Shown one piece after another: positions 12,156-23,243 of a DNA stretch of 64,000 nucleotides; position 1 is the first letter of the stretch; each line of letters starts with the position of its first letter. The notes below the pieces were generated by a model. That model made no database searches. It saw only the letters and a program-made list of their open reading frames with translations, and was not told where the DNA came from. The translations under genes were made by a program, and so were the position numbers. This stretch comes from Panorpa germanica (Eukaryota; Arthropoda; Insecta; Mecoptera; Panorpidae), in contig OY783204.1 in NCBI GenBank assembly GCA_963678705.1, positions 2,614,701 to 2,678,700 of the forward strand. The letters run 5' to 3'.

Positions 12156-13531
12156 TAAGGTTCTCTTTACTTAAAGGAAAATGACAGACTAAATGTGTGA
12201 TGCCAACAAACTAAATGCACCAGTGTGACTGGTTGACATAAAGCATGTGGCATTTCCTTTTGTCAATGCACATAAACATAAATGTCCAAATTATATGTTA
12301 GAAATAACGCATGTATTATAATTTTTTAAATTATTATTGTCGAATAGAAACATCTTACAATTGAATAAATACATACAATAATTGCTATAGCTTACCCTAG
12401 GAGTAATAATCTATTGCGATTTCAAATAAATCAAAATTTTACTAAAAGTGACTAGAATGCATACCACTAATGTAATGAGATGTGACTTTAGTAATGAAAA
12501 GGTGACTGCCATTAATGTAAGAGATCTTCTCTTAACGGTTCGTATAATGCGATATGGTTTCTAGCTACTAGGTTGAACTTTATCTTGAAGCAACAATATA
12601 TTGAGTAAGAGAACGCGAACACATGCGCAGACGTCGTCTGGTCTTGGGCATGACGATTACGTCATATTTAGTGACGACATTTCTTGTTCGGTAAAAGGCT
12701 CCCAAATATAGGTGAATCTTGAAATCGGATACCCCATCACTACTCTTTCATTTCCGTTGGCTCCTACTCCGTCCAGAACCTGTTGCGCTACACGGTTCCT
12801 ATTCTTACTCAATACTGCCGCAATAGGGATGGGTTCCTCCTCTCAACTTTTCTGCCCAGTCGACGCCGATAACTACGTGTCGCTAGTGTACAGTTTGTGG
12901 CCGCAATAGTTACTGTCGAACACCGAAACATTTGCATTGCTCCCTCTCGCTAGCTAATATTACATCCTTCCAGTGCCTTAACATTAGCTTCACGAAGGGT
13001 CTGAACTAAAAAAACCTTCTCCAGGCTTAGTTGTCTTACTAAGCAGTATCTCAATTGTCGATTGTTGATCGGATGATCACCTTTTCCGTCATTTATCTCA
13101 CTGCCATTGGGATTTTGTTCTCACTTTGTTTTGGGCAATGATCAGTTGTTTGTAGACAAACTCTTCGCTTGAGGCCTTACCAAATTGCAATATAACGTTG
13201 TACATCTTTCGGTGTAGTCTTTGTCGATGGCTTTAGCTTTGATGGTAAAAGCTTTGCAAGCCAGGCATCTTTGTTGAGTCCCATAATCGAAGCCTTCAGA
13301 GCACAGAATATCTGGGACATTCATTTAGCACTGACGCTACCTATTCTGCGAACACTTGTTCGATTATAGTCGATGAATTGAGGAATGAAAGTGTAACCCT
13401 TGTAGAGTTGCTTGTATTCATCTGCTGGTTGAAGAACAACTCCGGTAGTTTACTACTTGGTATAATGAGTCAGTCAAGTTGGTATAATAAAAAGGTTAGT
13501 TAGTTTGTAAAATAAAGCTAGAGCTAAACAG
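12156..13531. other. stretch without recognised genes
   Basis: Short minus-strand open stretches exist, one of 60 codons at 13,142-13,324 and an overlapping one from about 13,430 to 13,160 with a stop. They have protein-like composition but I do not recognise them. They may be remnants of the element interrupted by the neighbouring transposon. Confidence 0.35.
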
Positions 13532-13540
13532 GTGAACTAC
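13532..13540. repeat. left 9-bp target-site duplication (GTGAACTAC)
   Basis: GTGAACTAC directly precedes the left inverted repeat and is repeated exactly after the right one (22,857-22,865). A 9-bp duplication is characteristic of Mutator-like elements. Confidence 0.93.
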
Positions 13541-14006
13541 AGGTCACCAAAGTTAGCCCCTCAAAAATATTTTTTTTTTCTATTTTCGACTTTTTTTCTA
13601 TTAATTCGTTTGTTCATCGTTTGTTCTTAATTGTTCGCTGTTAATAATTGTTTGTTCCCCATTTATTTATTTAAAAAAAATTAATTAAAAATATATCTTC
13701 AAGTTAGCCCCCCTATTGCAATCTTTAATATTTTTCCGTCAATAATGACTCGTAAATATTTATTTTCGATTGTTCGTGCATAAAATACATTTGTTCTCTT
13801 TCGAAATTACTCATTTTTTGTTTAATTAACTATTTTAATTAGTTGAATGTATGTTTGCAAAATTTGTGTATTGCGCATGCGTCAACCATACGTTTAAACT
13901 TTCTACGCGGTTGTTTTAATCGTGAAAAAAAAAATACAATTTTAAATCCTGAAGGAGCAATTAATTGGTATACAGTTTAATTAAAAAAATAAATAAACAA
14001 AATAAT
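13541..14006 (+). repeat. left terminal inverted repeat
   Basis: 466 bases, matched in reverse complement by 22,391-22,856. By eye I find two differences in the body (position 3 of the repeat and one base near position 170) and a little drift in the last 20 bases. The inner end fades into an AT-rich run. Confidence 0.95.
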
Positions 14007-17000
14007 GTGCATACGCGTAAACTTTAGACCAAATACATTTTTTCCATCCCTTCCCATCTGTCGTTATTATGGAGGGTAGAGGTACCTCTACCCTCCATAG
14101 TCGTTATGAAGGTATAAAAAAGATAGGGTTGACAAAATATTAAGGGTTGACAAAATATAAACAAATAAGTAAATATTTATGTTCATTATTTCTCTTTCAA
14201 GAGATAATTGTCTTTCAATTATTCATATCAATTATATACGGTGAAGCGAAAATTATTTCTTTACTGAATTATTTAAGAATGATAGGCATATAACGTTTTA
14301 ATACGCTATCTTTGTTTATGATTTTTAATCTTTATTATTTAAAAATAGAAAATAAGTTATGTTAAATATTTTTAATTTTGTGATTTATGGGGTGGTCACA
14401 ATCATTATCATAAAATTAGAATTTGTAAATTCAAAAATATTCATAGAAGAAATTAATAAATAATTATATGGTATTAGAGTTCGGGCTGTTAGTAATTTTC
14501 GGATGTTACATGACAAAAATAACAGATATAAAAAAATTCCTTTAGTTTTTTAAATTTTTTTGTCGAAGAATGTGTATAACTTATCATCTTGTTCATGAAT
14601 AATTTGTGAAAACAGATAAAAAAATTATTATGTAACTGTAAAATTTTACTACTAAATAAATTTTTTTTTAATTTTCTAATGATTTTCGGATTATCTAGAT
14701 ATCTACGTCTCTATTACAAGTTATTATATACATTTTTTAAGAAAAAACAATAAAGTTATTATGTTTGTTAGTTTAAATTACTAAGTAATAATGACTATAG
14801 TCATAATTTGTTTTTATTAAAAAAATAATTTTATTTTCAGATTGATTTAAAATTATAATGGGGATGAAATTAATTTTTTCATCCACCATAATTATGACGG
14901 CATAACTCGAATGAAGATAACGAGAGATCGTAAAAATGTGCATGAAAATCGAGTTGTATAATATTAATAACAAGTGGATGGGAAAATACACGATGTCATG
15001 TCAAATTATTATGATCATTGACTGAATCAACTGGTTGATCCTCTAACTTTGCGGCATCCATAAATATCGTTGCATTTCAACAAGCTAAACAATTAAATGT
15101 CTGTCACTGCTAGTTATACCTTGATAAAAAAAAAAGTAACTATATTAAATTACTCTAAAAAATTCACAAACTCATGAAATCAATGTAAAAGGCTAACAAA
15201 AATATTTATTTTTTATAAGTGCAATACTTTGTAAATTAATGTTATGTTAAGGAAAGAGATAATTTTTCAAGAGTAAATGAAAAAAATTTCCTTACATAGG
15301 TCTTTTTTTGTAAATTATCAAATTCATTCATTATTGTATATCAATTAATATAATAAGAATCGCAGCTTTGAATAAAAAAAGACACTCAATAACTAGAGCA
15401 AGCCATTTGATATTTTTTGGACAAGATTAAAATTAAGTTTGTTATTGTTTTGTCAAGAAAAATATCTATATATGTATAATCATAAAATATTATTTTTTAT
15501 AATCATGTTTTTTTAGAATTTATTGTCAATAACTGAATGTATTATACAATGTATTGATATAAATATACGTTTTCTTTTTATGATAAAAATATAATTTGTA
15601 TATCGAATGATGAAAATATGTACATTTGATAATATCTAGATGATGATAACTTTTTTATTTCAACTGCATTTATAAAAAGTGGATCACTTAATTAGAAATG
15701 TTTTCGAAATTTTAGAAGGTACGAATAACAAAAAAAAAATTGAAATATTAATAAAGACCTACTGAAAAGAACCTCTGCTGTATAAATAACATTTCAAAAA
15801 TTTTATAGATTCTCTAAATCGTATAAGATCTGGATAATAACGAGTATGAATCTGCCAGAGCTAAATTAATGTCTATTGTCATTAACAAAAATATAAGGTT
15901 AAATATTAATAAAATGAAATAATAAAAGTTCCGCATTAAGAAAATTGAAAAATCTATCCAAGTTTTTTTTTTAAATTTCCATTTCCTTTATTAAAGATTT
16001 ATTTGTCTCATTAAAAATTTCATCAATGTTGATTAAATCACACTTATAGATAATAAATGTTTGTTATATAAAAATGAATTATTTTTTTATTTATGATTAA
16101 ATGATACGCTGTATAAGTTATAGTTATCACTTGATATTTTTTTATAAATTTTTTTCCAGATTTAAAATGAACTAAAATTATATTGTTACCGACCACTTTT
16201 AAGAAACTAATCATAGAGATTTTCAAGCATTAAGTCACAACTAAATTCATTAAGAGCCCGTTTTACAATCAAAGATTAAAACAAAATTAGTACTGGGAAT
16301 TTATCTGTATTTATAAAATACACAGATATGTTTTGACCGCAAAGTTTGCACGATAATTAGCCAAGATCAATTATAGTTGAATTAATTTATTCGAATAAAG
16401 AGAAAAATTTATTGATTAATTTATTGACAAGTAGAAAAATAAAATTAAATATAAACAAAAATTCATTTTCTATTAAATATATTCATAATAACTTTATTAC
16501 CCGTACTATACATTTTTTTTTACCTAAAATCTAATTAGTAAAAAGTAATTAGTAAAACGTAGTAATTAGTAAAAAAAAAGTGATAGCCTCATTGTATCTC
16601 GGATCTTGTTGTCTTGTTAGTTCTTTGATAAAAGCATCGTTGGCACAAGCTTACTCTGTAAAATATTAAATTTTATGAGGTTTAATAATCATATCACAAA
16701 TATAATTTTATCACGCGAATAATGACTTAAAAGATTTATAGTTTTTTCCTTTTGCTTAGTTAGCTCTAATATAACTTCAATAATTTAACGATCTTATTGA
16801 TGCCTTAAATAAATAAAATTTACGAATAAAAAAAAAATAATGATTTTATATTGAAATTATTAAACATAAAAATTAATTCACCTTTAATGTGTCCATCGGA
16901 GATATTTCAGTGTATTAAAACTTATGAGATGTTCAATACCTTCAAATAATTCAGCGAGAATGATAATCCTTATATCACCATTTTAGTAGTGATACTAATA

Positions 17001-17069
17001 GTAATTCAAGTATTGATAATAATTTTAATCAATATTCATTGGTAATTAGCTTCTTCTTCAAAGAATTAA
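14007..17069. other. AT-rich interior of the transposon, no gene
   Basis: Between the left inverted repeat and the 3' end of the transposase gene there is only AT-rich DNA with short frames I consider chance. The one structured item is the palindrome at 14,060-14,107. Confidence 0.6.
14060..14107. mobile_element. 32-bp perfect palindrome flanked by an 8-bp direct repeat
   Basis: Positions 14,068-14,099 form a perfect palindrome; each half reads TATGGAGGGTAGAGGT from its outer end. It is flanked on both sides by GTCGTTAT (14,060-14,067 and 14,100-14,107). This is what two joined terminal inverted repeats with an 8-bp target duplication would look like, for example a hAT-type element that lost its whole interior. 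A minimal miniature element is an alternative. Confidence 0.6.
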
Positions 17070-20000
17070 TCATTCTAATATATAGAACACTGCGTGTAGT
17101 TCAACTTTGGCATGATCAGATACAGATTCAGGTTTTATTGACAAATCGTTGTATTCCTGCCAATTACCTCCTAGTCGTCTGCAATAAGCCAAGTAATGGC
17201 CCTCAATAAACGCCACAACGCCTGATATTCTTAAAATAAATAAATTTTTGATGTTATTTACAACAATATGCATAAAATACGAATATTAACAAGTGTAATA
17301 AATATACCTATAACGTAAATTAGTTTTAGATTCCTCACTATTTTCGAGTTGCAAATTTAAATAAAGTGGAAGCTCACTTAATTTACATCTTTTTCCTCTC
17401 GGTCCGCGCTTTTCGTCCCGTACATCTAATTCAATAAATAGATATTTTTGAGGAACAGTGACACGAGTTGCCATTGCTTTAAAGCAAAATGGACAACGAA
17501 CGTTGAAAATTTTGTGATAAAATTGTAAAGCTTTTTCAAGAGCTTTAAATCCATGTCTTGTTATTATTCTGTGGTTAGCACTTATAGCTGGAATAGTTTG
17601 CGTATAAATTTGACACAAACTATTTGAGCATGAAGTAGTTTCAATAACACTTGGTGCAGCTTCATGTAATTTTTCCCAAAGCTTGATGACGTTATCTTGG
17701 CAATTTATGTAGGGAGCCAAGTTGATTTTTAAACTATTTTCCTCCAATTTTTTTGTGTCAAAAATAGGATGTAAAATAGCCATTCGTTGTTCGTATATTT
17801 CCTGCGTTGCTCCGGTCTTTATGAAACTTTTAACAAATTTAAATATTGAAAGGTCAGAATTATTTATGAAGTGACGATAATGAGTATTATCGATTGCTGC
17901 TGTGAAGATAATTTGAACTATTGAGTCAAAGGGGCAAGTATTCAATGCTGTCCATTTAATTCCTTTAAATTTAACTGGACCGGTTTTATTACCGTTACGA
18001 AGTAAAAAATCTTTTCTTTTTTTGGTACCTTCAGATTTTTCATCATCTACTAAATTATTCAATAGAGCAACTTCTGGACATTTTTGGAAGTAATGACCGT
18101 TTTTTTTCTTCATCATTTTTTGTTTCATCATGTTTTCTATTGCTAAAGATAAAGGATCACTATCTTGTTTTACTGTCAAAAATTCATGAGTATTTTTTTT
18201 TTCATTATCGAGATATATTGTGGATGATGATAAATTAGAAATACTATCATCTAGAGAATCAGTAGAAGTAACAGTAACAATTTGAAAGTCAGTATTTAAT
18301 AATCCGACATCAATAGTTTCGTGATTTTCTACACTAGTGATACTAATATCGAGGCAATAATTTTTGTCTTCATCAAAATTTCGGTTGTCACTAGAATCAT
18401 TTTGATCCTCTAACGAAACCACAGAATCATTTTGATTGGTTTTATGTTTAAATGATAGTTCTTCATCAGAGCTGTTGATTTTTTCATTAATAATACTAGT
18501 GTTTATATTTGAGTCTTCATGTTTTTCTTGAATACTTATAGAGCTATAGTTGTGATCATCACCAATGTTGAATGCAGTTACAGAGTCATTTTGATCAATA
18601 TTTTTCTCTGCTAAATTCGTATCTTCCACCAAGTCAATAGGATTCTCCGACACGGTAGCTGAATCATTATGTTCAACCTGATCCGGCACATTTCCGTAAT
18701 CTGTTGCCCAATCATAATCTGTCGCAGTTTCATTTTTACCGAATCCTTTCCAGTTTTCATACTCATTCTCTTCTTTTGATTTCTTCTGATACTCGTTGGA
18801 AGAATTATCGACTACAAATTTCGTTAGTTTTGATCGGAATATATTAACTCCACCTAAAATGTCAGCAATATGTAATTTTAAAAACTTGTTTACTGTCGTA
18901 GGTAATTTTACTTTTTTTCTCAAATTCATTTTCAGGTCTTTGAAGTCTGTTTCAACGTAACAAGAAGTTGGCCGTGACATAGTCTTAGGTGTGCATACTT
19001 TTGTCCAAAGTGGAAAATCTTTCATCTTATCAACGAGATCAGCATACAGGCCTGGGACATAATGAGTGTTAAGCTTTTGACCAATAAAAATTGTTGTATT
19101 AACTTTTTTACAAAGATTTTCAATCCATGTTACAAGAGCTACTGACCACCCGTTGTCATTAGTAGCTTTTGATGATAGTTCTTCTAAAATTACAGTTTTA
19201 TCAGGATCAACTTCAACAGAATCGATAACAGTAAGATCAGGATTCCGTTTTGCCACTAATTCTTCTAAATATTTTCTAGCTTCACCTGGAGTCATCACGC
19301 GGTCACCCATAGCAATGATTGTATCTTCAAACTCTGTGCTACACACTATTAATGTCATCATAAAAATTTCCTCCAAGTTAGATAGTTCTTCACAATCAAT
19401 CATCAATGCGACACAGTATAGAAAAAATGATTTTACGATTTTATGCAGGGCAGTTTGAAAACATTTCCAACTGCTAACTGCATGAAGGAAGTGTGCTGCA
19501 TCCAATCTAATGAAAGTACGTGGTTGTAAATTAGCACTGGTGGTTACACTTTCAAACATAAAGTTAATATAATCTTTTAAAGATTTACCATTAAATGCAA
19601 CAGACATTGCATTTAAAAGAGCTCGGGATCCATCAGAGACTGCTTGCTGTGGTAAATTAACTTTTTCTGCCCATTCAGAAAGCCAAAAGGCAATAAACTT
19701 TGCACTATGCTTTTCTGATAGCATTTGATAAACCGGAATCGAAGTATGATCAAAATTAATAACAATTTGATACAGGAATATATGACCAGTTTTTTTATCT
19801 CGAGAATCTGACAGTTTTTTAACTAATCCACCAGTTGCATCAATCTCTATTGATGAGTGTTGTTTGTGAATTCGCCTATATTCTGCGTAAGTGTGAAATT
19901 GTGTTGGAGTTGCATAGAAGACAAAGAATGGTGAATCACCAATCCATAAAATAGAATTAACATACGATGGATCCTGATTCATCTTGCGTATAGCTAATAT

Positions 20001-20936
20001 CATATCTCTTCGATCATCATAATGAATTCCAAGTTCTTCATCTGTCGCCTCTTTTTTAGCTTGGTGAAGTGTGCTTGAATTGTATAAAAAAGGCGATCCA
20101 GTATCTCCAGGTTTTAAAATGGTTTTAGCTTCTTCCTTCCTCCAACCTAGAACACCAGAACGTAGTAATTTTGGCTGAACTTCTTTACGTTTTTTACCAT
20201 TAAGAGGACGTTTTACATCAGCATGCTTGGAATAACGTGTATCCCTACACTTCATGGTAATAACAACTGGCCCGTCATCTAAAGGAGGATCTTTAATAAT
20301 TCCACAAACAGAGTTAAGACAAGAGCGATCTTTACATCGTCCATTCATGACTGCATAGTTATTACTTCCATTAATTTTACCACGTTTAAATACAAAAGCA
20401 CATTTGAGACGGTATTGTTCCCAAAAAGCGAATGAAACAATATTTGTCCACACACCAGGTTCAAAACCATAGTACTTGCGACCATTATAAATAAATGGTT
20501 TGTCATGTTTCATTAGATTCCATTGCTCTCGTGTAATTGTAACGTGGAAATCTTCACACTCATCATCGTTGTCACTCACAGTAGATTCAAGTTCACCATT
20601 TTTTTCATTATTATTATCACTGTCATTGTCATTTAAATCATTTGTAGTATTAGAATTATCAGAACTGGCAGTTGAAACATTCAAATTAGAGGAAATATTT
20701 TCATTATTCTGGATAAAAATCCCACATTTTTCTCGAGCAAGTGTTAAAATTTTCCTTCTATTTTGCCGTACATTAATCCTTACAGCTGGGACTTTCCACA
20801 ATCCTTTTAATTCATCAGATATATCTTGCCATACTCTCGAGCTATGTTCTGGCAATTTATCAGTATTAAAGTATGTTATATACTTTATTAACGCATTAAC
20901 TGCCAAATCAACAGGTACTACTGATATTGCTGGCAT
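17070..20936 (-). CDS. transposase fused to a ubiquitin-specific-protease-like domain
   Basis: Two exons: 20,936-17,308 and 17,229-17,070, giving about 1,262 residues. The start is the first Met of the long frame. Residues 120-260 hold a Cys/His-rich segment (for example GRCKDRSCLNSVCG) that may bind zinc and DNA. A DDE core follows: D366 in SIEIDATGG, D435 in VSDGSRALL and E662 in YVETDFKDLK, with a conserved-looking LDAAHFLHAV between. Residues 700-930 are Asp/Asn/Ser-rich with repeated QNDS motifs. The C-terminus has a USP-like Cys box around C1001 (LNTCPFDSIVQI), a possible zinc site with Cys pairs (CSNSLC, CPFC), and, in exon 2, a His box (EGHYLAYCRR, then EYNDLS and LHAVFYILE). The transposase should cut the element ends. 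The protease role is unknown; it might trim ubiquitin from the transposase or host factors. No frameshift or stop is seen. Confidence 0.85.
17230..17307 (-). other. 78-bp intron in the transposase-protease gene
   Basis: On the minus strand the first exon ends ...CGTTATAG followed by GTATATTTATT, and the second begins after TTTATTTTAAG. Joining them keeps the frame (an AGA codon spans the junction) and brings the USP Cys box and His box into one protein. Without splicing the frame stops six codons after the donor, before the His box. The short intron size is normal for insects. Confidence 0.8.
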
Positions 20937-21012
20937 TATATTAATACTAGCTTTTACCCCCGTCGCAAGCGACGTCTGTTTTTTGGGTGTGGCTTGAATT
21001 TCATGTTAAAGG

Positions 21013-21957
21013 CTCACTTTTTTTCCAGTTTTTCCCAAATTACGGGTTTCCAGGAAATTCAGGGAAAAATCCGGGGACGCCAAAAGTCTTAGAATTTTTT
21101 TCTCTACGAAATAGGCAATTTTCAAAAACATTGACAGAGCCGTTTTCGCGCTGCCATACAATATTTACTACCAAACATATAAGAATATAAGATCCCTAGA
21201 GTTTACCCCCGTTGCAATGCGACGTCTTTTTGGTGTGTATCATTTGAATCCAATAAAATAATTCGTAATTAAATTTCATATTCCACTGTTCTATTTTTAA
21301 ATTGAAATAATAAATAAACTCGCACATATACATTGACACATATAAATTGTCTAAAAAATATATTTTTTTTTATCAAAATAAAAAATATTTTCAATTTATG
21401 CGTTATTTGACCAACTTTTTTTCAAAATTTGGAATTTTTTTTTTCGATTCGTAAATAAGTTACCAAGGTTAGCCTATATACAAAATTTCAACTTTCTAGC
21501 ACAATTTTTACTCTCGGCATACACTGCCCCCCGTGCCCCCAAACAAATTTTTGAAATTTTGAACTTTTTTTTGTTAATAATATACTTAATTATTCTAGAA
21601 TCCAGAATATGAACTTTCTCAAAAGTTTCCTACCGGGCCCCCGAATTTCTTGAACCCCCCCTTTTTCAATTTTTGAATTTTTAATTTTTGAGAAATGTCA
21701 GCATTAAATAGCTTAATACACATGCAAAATTTCAACTTTCTATCTTTTACGAATTAAAAGTAATACAGCAAAAAAGGCATCACTTTTTTTCCAGTTTTTC
21801 TAAAATTACGGGTTTCCAGGAAATTCAGGGAAAAATCCGGGGACGCCAAAAGTCTTAGAATTTTTTTCTCTACGAAATAGGAAATTTTTAAAAACTTCCC
21901 TGGAGCCGTTTTCGAGATGCCATACAAAATTCGAACCAAACATATAAGAATATAAGA
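21013..21957. repeat. two ~178-bp direct repeats upstream of the transposase gene
   Basis: Positions 21,013-21,190 and 21,780-21,957 carry the same ~178-base sequence (shared strings include ACGGGTTTCCAGGAAATTCA and AAATCCGGGGACGCCAAAAG) with scattered changes. Both lie just upstream of the gene's start, in the part of the transposon where a promoter would be expected. A second pair, around CCCCGTCGCAAGCGACGTCT at 20,958 and a variant at 21,205, contains a small hairpin (CGTCGC-AAGCGACG). They may be regulatory or transposase-binding repeats, or a small inserted repeat. Confidence 0.7.
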
Positions 21958-22390
21958 ATATAAATATACACCTGGGACATTATAATATAGGATATTTCAC
22001 ACAATATTCTGGAAAAAATAAAGAAATTCATTAGCATTTAAATAATTAAGATTTTTAAAGTGGTTACAATTACTTACTGAACAAACTACTAATCGTCGTT
22101 ATACTCTGCCTAATGTGATTAATATAAATTAATTTTTATAGTAAAAATTACCTGTACTTTCAAAGTTTTGTTTGTAATAATTTACATATTTAGCTTCAAT
22201 GTTTACATATATAAATTTAGAACTGAAAAATCATTTATTTCACGGTAAACAACCACGTAGCTACCATAACCTCTATGCGACTTTGTATTTAATTATTTAT
22301 AATTAAATGATATGTGTAAAGTCCTTGGTCGTTAATTAAATTATGATGAATAATATATATTTTTTTTTATTTTTATTTATTTATTAGTTT

Positions 22391-22856
22391 ATTATTTTAT
22401 TTTTTTATTTTTTTAATTAAACTGTATACCAATTAATTGCTCCTTCAGGATTTAAAATTGTATTTTTTTTTTCACGATTAAAACAACCGCGTAGAAAGTT
22501 TAAACGTATGGTTGACGCATGCGCAATACACAAATTTTGCAAACATACATTCAACTAATTAAAATAGTTAATTAAACAAAAAATGAGTAATTTCGAAAGA
22601 GAACAAATGTATTTTATGCACGAACAATCGAAAATAAATATTTACGAGTCATTATTGACGGAAAAATATTAAAGATTGCAATAGGGGGGCTAACTTGAAT
22701 ATATATTTTTAATTAATTTTTTTTAAATAAATAAATGGGGAACAAACAATTATTAACAGCGAACAATTAAGAACAAACGATGAACAAACGAATTAATAGA
22801 AAAAAAGTCGAAAATAGAAAAAAAAAATATTTTTGAGGGGCTAACTTTGGTGATCT
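22391..22856 (-). repeat. right terminal inverted repeat
   Basis: Reverse complement of 13,541-14,006. The outer end on the minus strand is AGATCACCAAAGTTAGCCCC, one base different from the left end. Confidence 0.95.
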
Positions 22857-22865
22857 GTGAACTAC
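22857..22865. repeat. right 9-bp target-site duplication (GTGAACTAC)
   Basis: Exact copy of the 9 bases before the left end of the transposon (13,532-13,540). Confidence 0.93.
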
Positions 22866-23243
22866 CGCCTTAAAGGTCTCCCTGACCTTCTTGTCTAGCG
22901 ATGCTAGCAAGGAGCTAGAGGGAGGCGCAATACGAAGTTTAAATTTAACCGCGCTATTGAATGTTATATATTCATTCCTAATTTTTAGTTTAGGATTGGT
23001 TATAACAAATGTTCGGGATCTTCCACTGCTGACAGTAAATGTAGCACATTTGCTTGGGGAAAGAGACATTCCCAGATTACAAAGGAATGAATTCACCAAA
23101 TTGAGTTGCGCTTGGGCATCGGTGTTAGTGGCACCAAGCAACAGCAAGTCGTCAGCGAAGCACAGGCACTTGACACTGACTCCTGAAATTCGAAATCCTT
23201 TGGTCTCATCCTCAAGTCTTGGATGATTGGTTATGATTGCCAT
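22866..23243 (-). pseudogene. R2-like reverse transcriptase fragment
   Basis: About 125 codons of a minus-strand frame starting at 23,243. It holds the RT catalytic motif (CLCFADDLLLLG), then QAQLNLVNSFLCNLGMSLSP and the usual downstream segments up to LASLDKKVRETF. It is distinct in sequence from the R2-like copy at 9,912-12,155, so it is a separate family or lineage. The frame runs into the inverted repeat of the neighbouring transposon, which inserted at or next to its end. No continuation is recognisable on the far side (below 13,531). Confidence 0.8.

Larger units (their letters stand above)
13541..22856 (-). mobile_element. Mutator-like DNA transposon with long TIRs and a transposase-protease gene
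   Basis: A 9,316-bp element bounded by 466-bp terminal inverted repeats that differ at only a few positions, beginning AGGTCACCAAAGTTAGCCCC on the left and AGATCACCAAAGTTAGCCCC on the right. It is flanked by a perfect 9-bp duplication. Its one large gene (17,070-20,936, minus) encodes a DDE-type transposase fused to a USP-like cysteine protease. The rest is AT-rich DNA with internal direct repeats. Long TIRs plus a 9-bp duplication fit the MULE group. The protein itself suggests a relative of MULE or KDZ transposases, so the superfamily name is tentative. The near-identical ends argue for a recent insertion. Confidence 0.9.

Noticed and set aside
16044-16226. Short minus-strand frames in the transposon interior (also 14,773-14,991)
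   Set aside because: AT-driven composition rich in Ile, Asn and Lys with no recognisable pattern; likely chance.
20500-20997. 165-codon plus-strand frame rich in Ser and Leu
   Set aside because: Antisense shadow of the acidic N-terminal part of the transposase gene.
13541-22856. The large inverted-repeat element as a Polinton/Maverick
   Set aside because: There is no DNA polymerase B, retroviral-type integrase, ATPase or capsid gene, and the target duplication is 9 bp, not 6.
22767-22865. Last 33 codons of the R2-like frame that starts at 23,243
   Set aside because: They are read from the transposon's inverted repeat and target duplication, not from the R2-like element.
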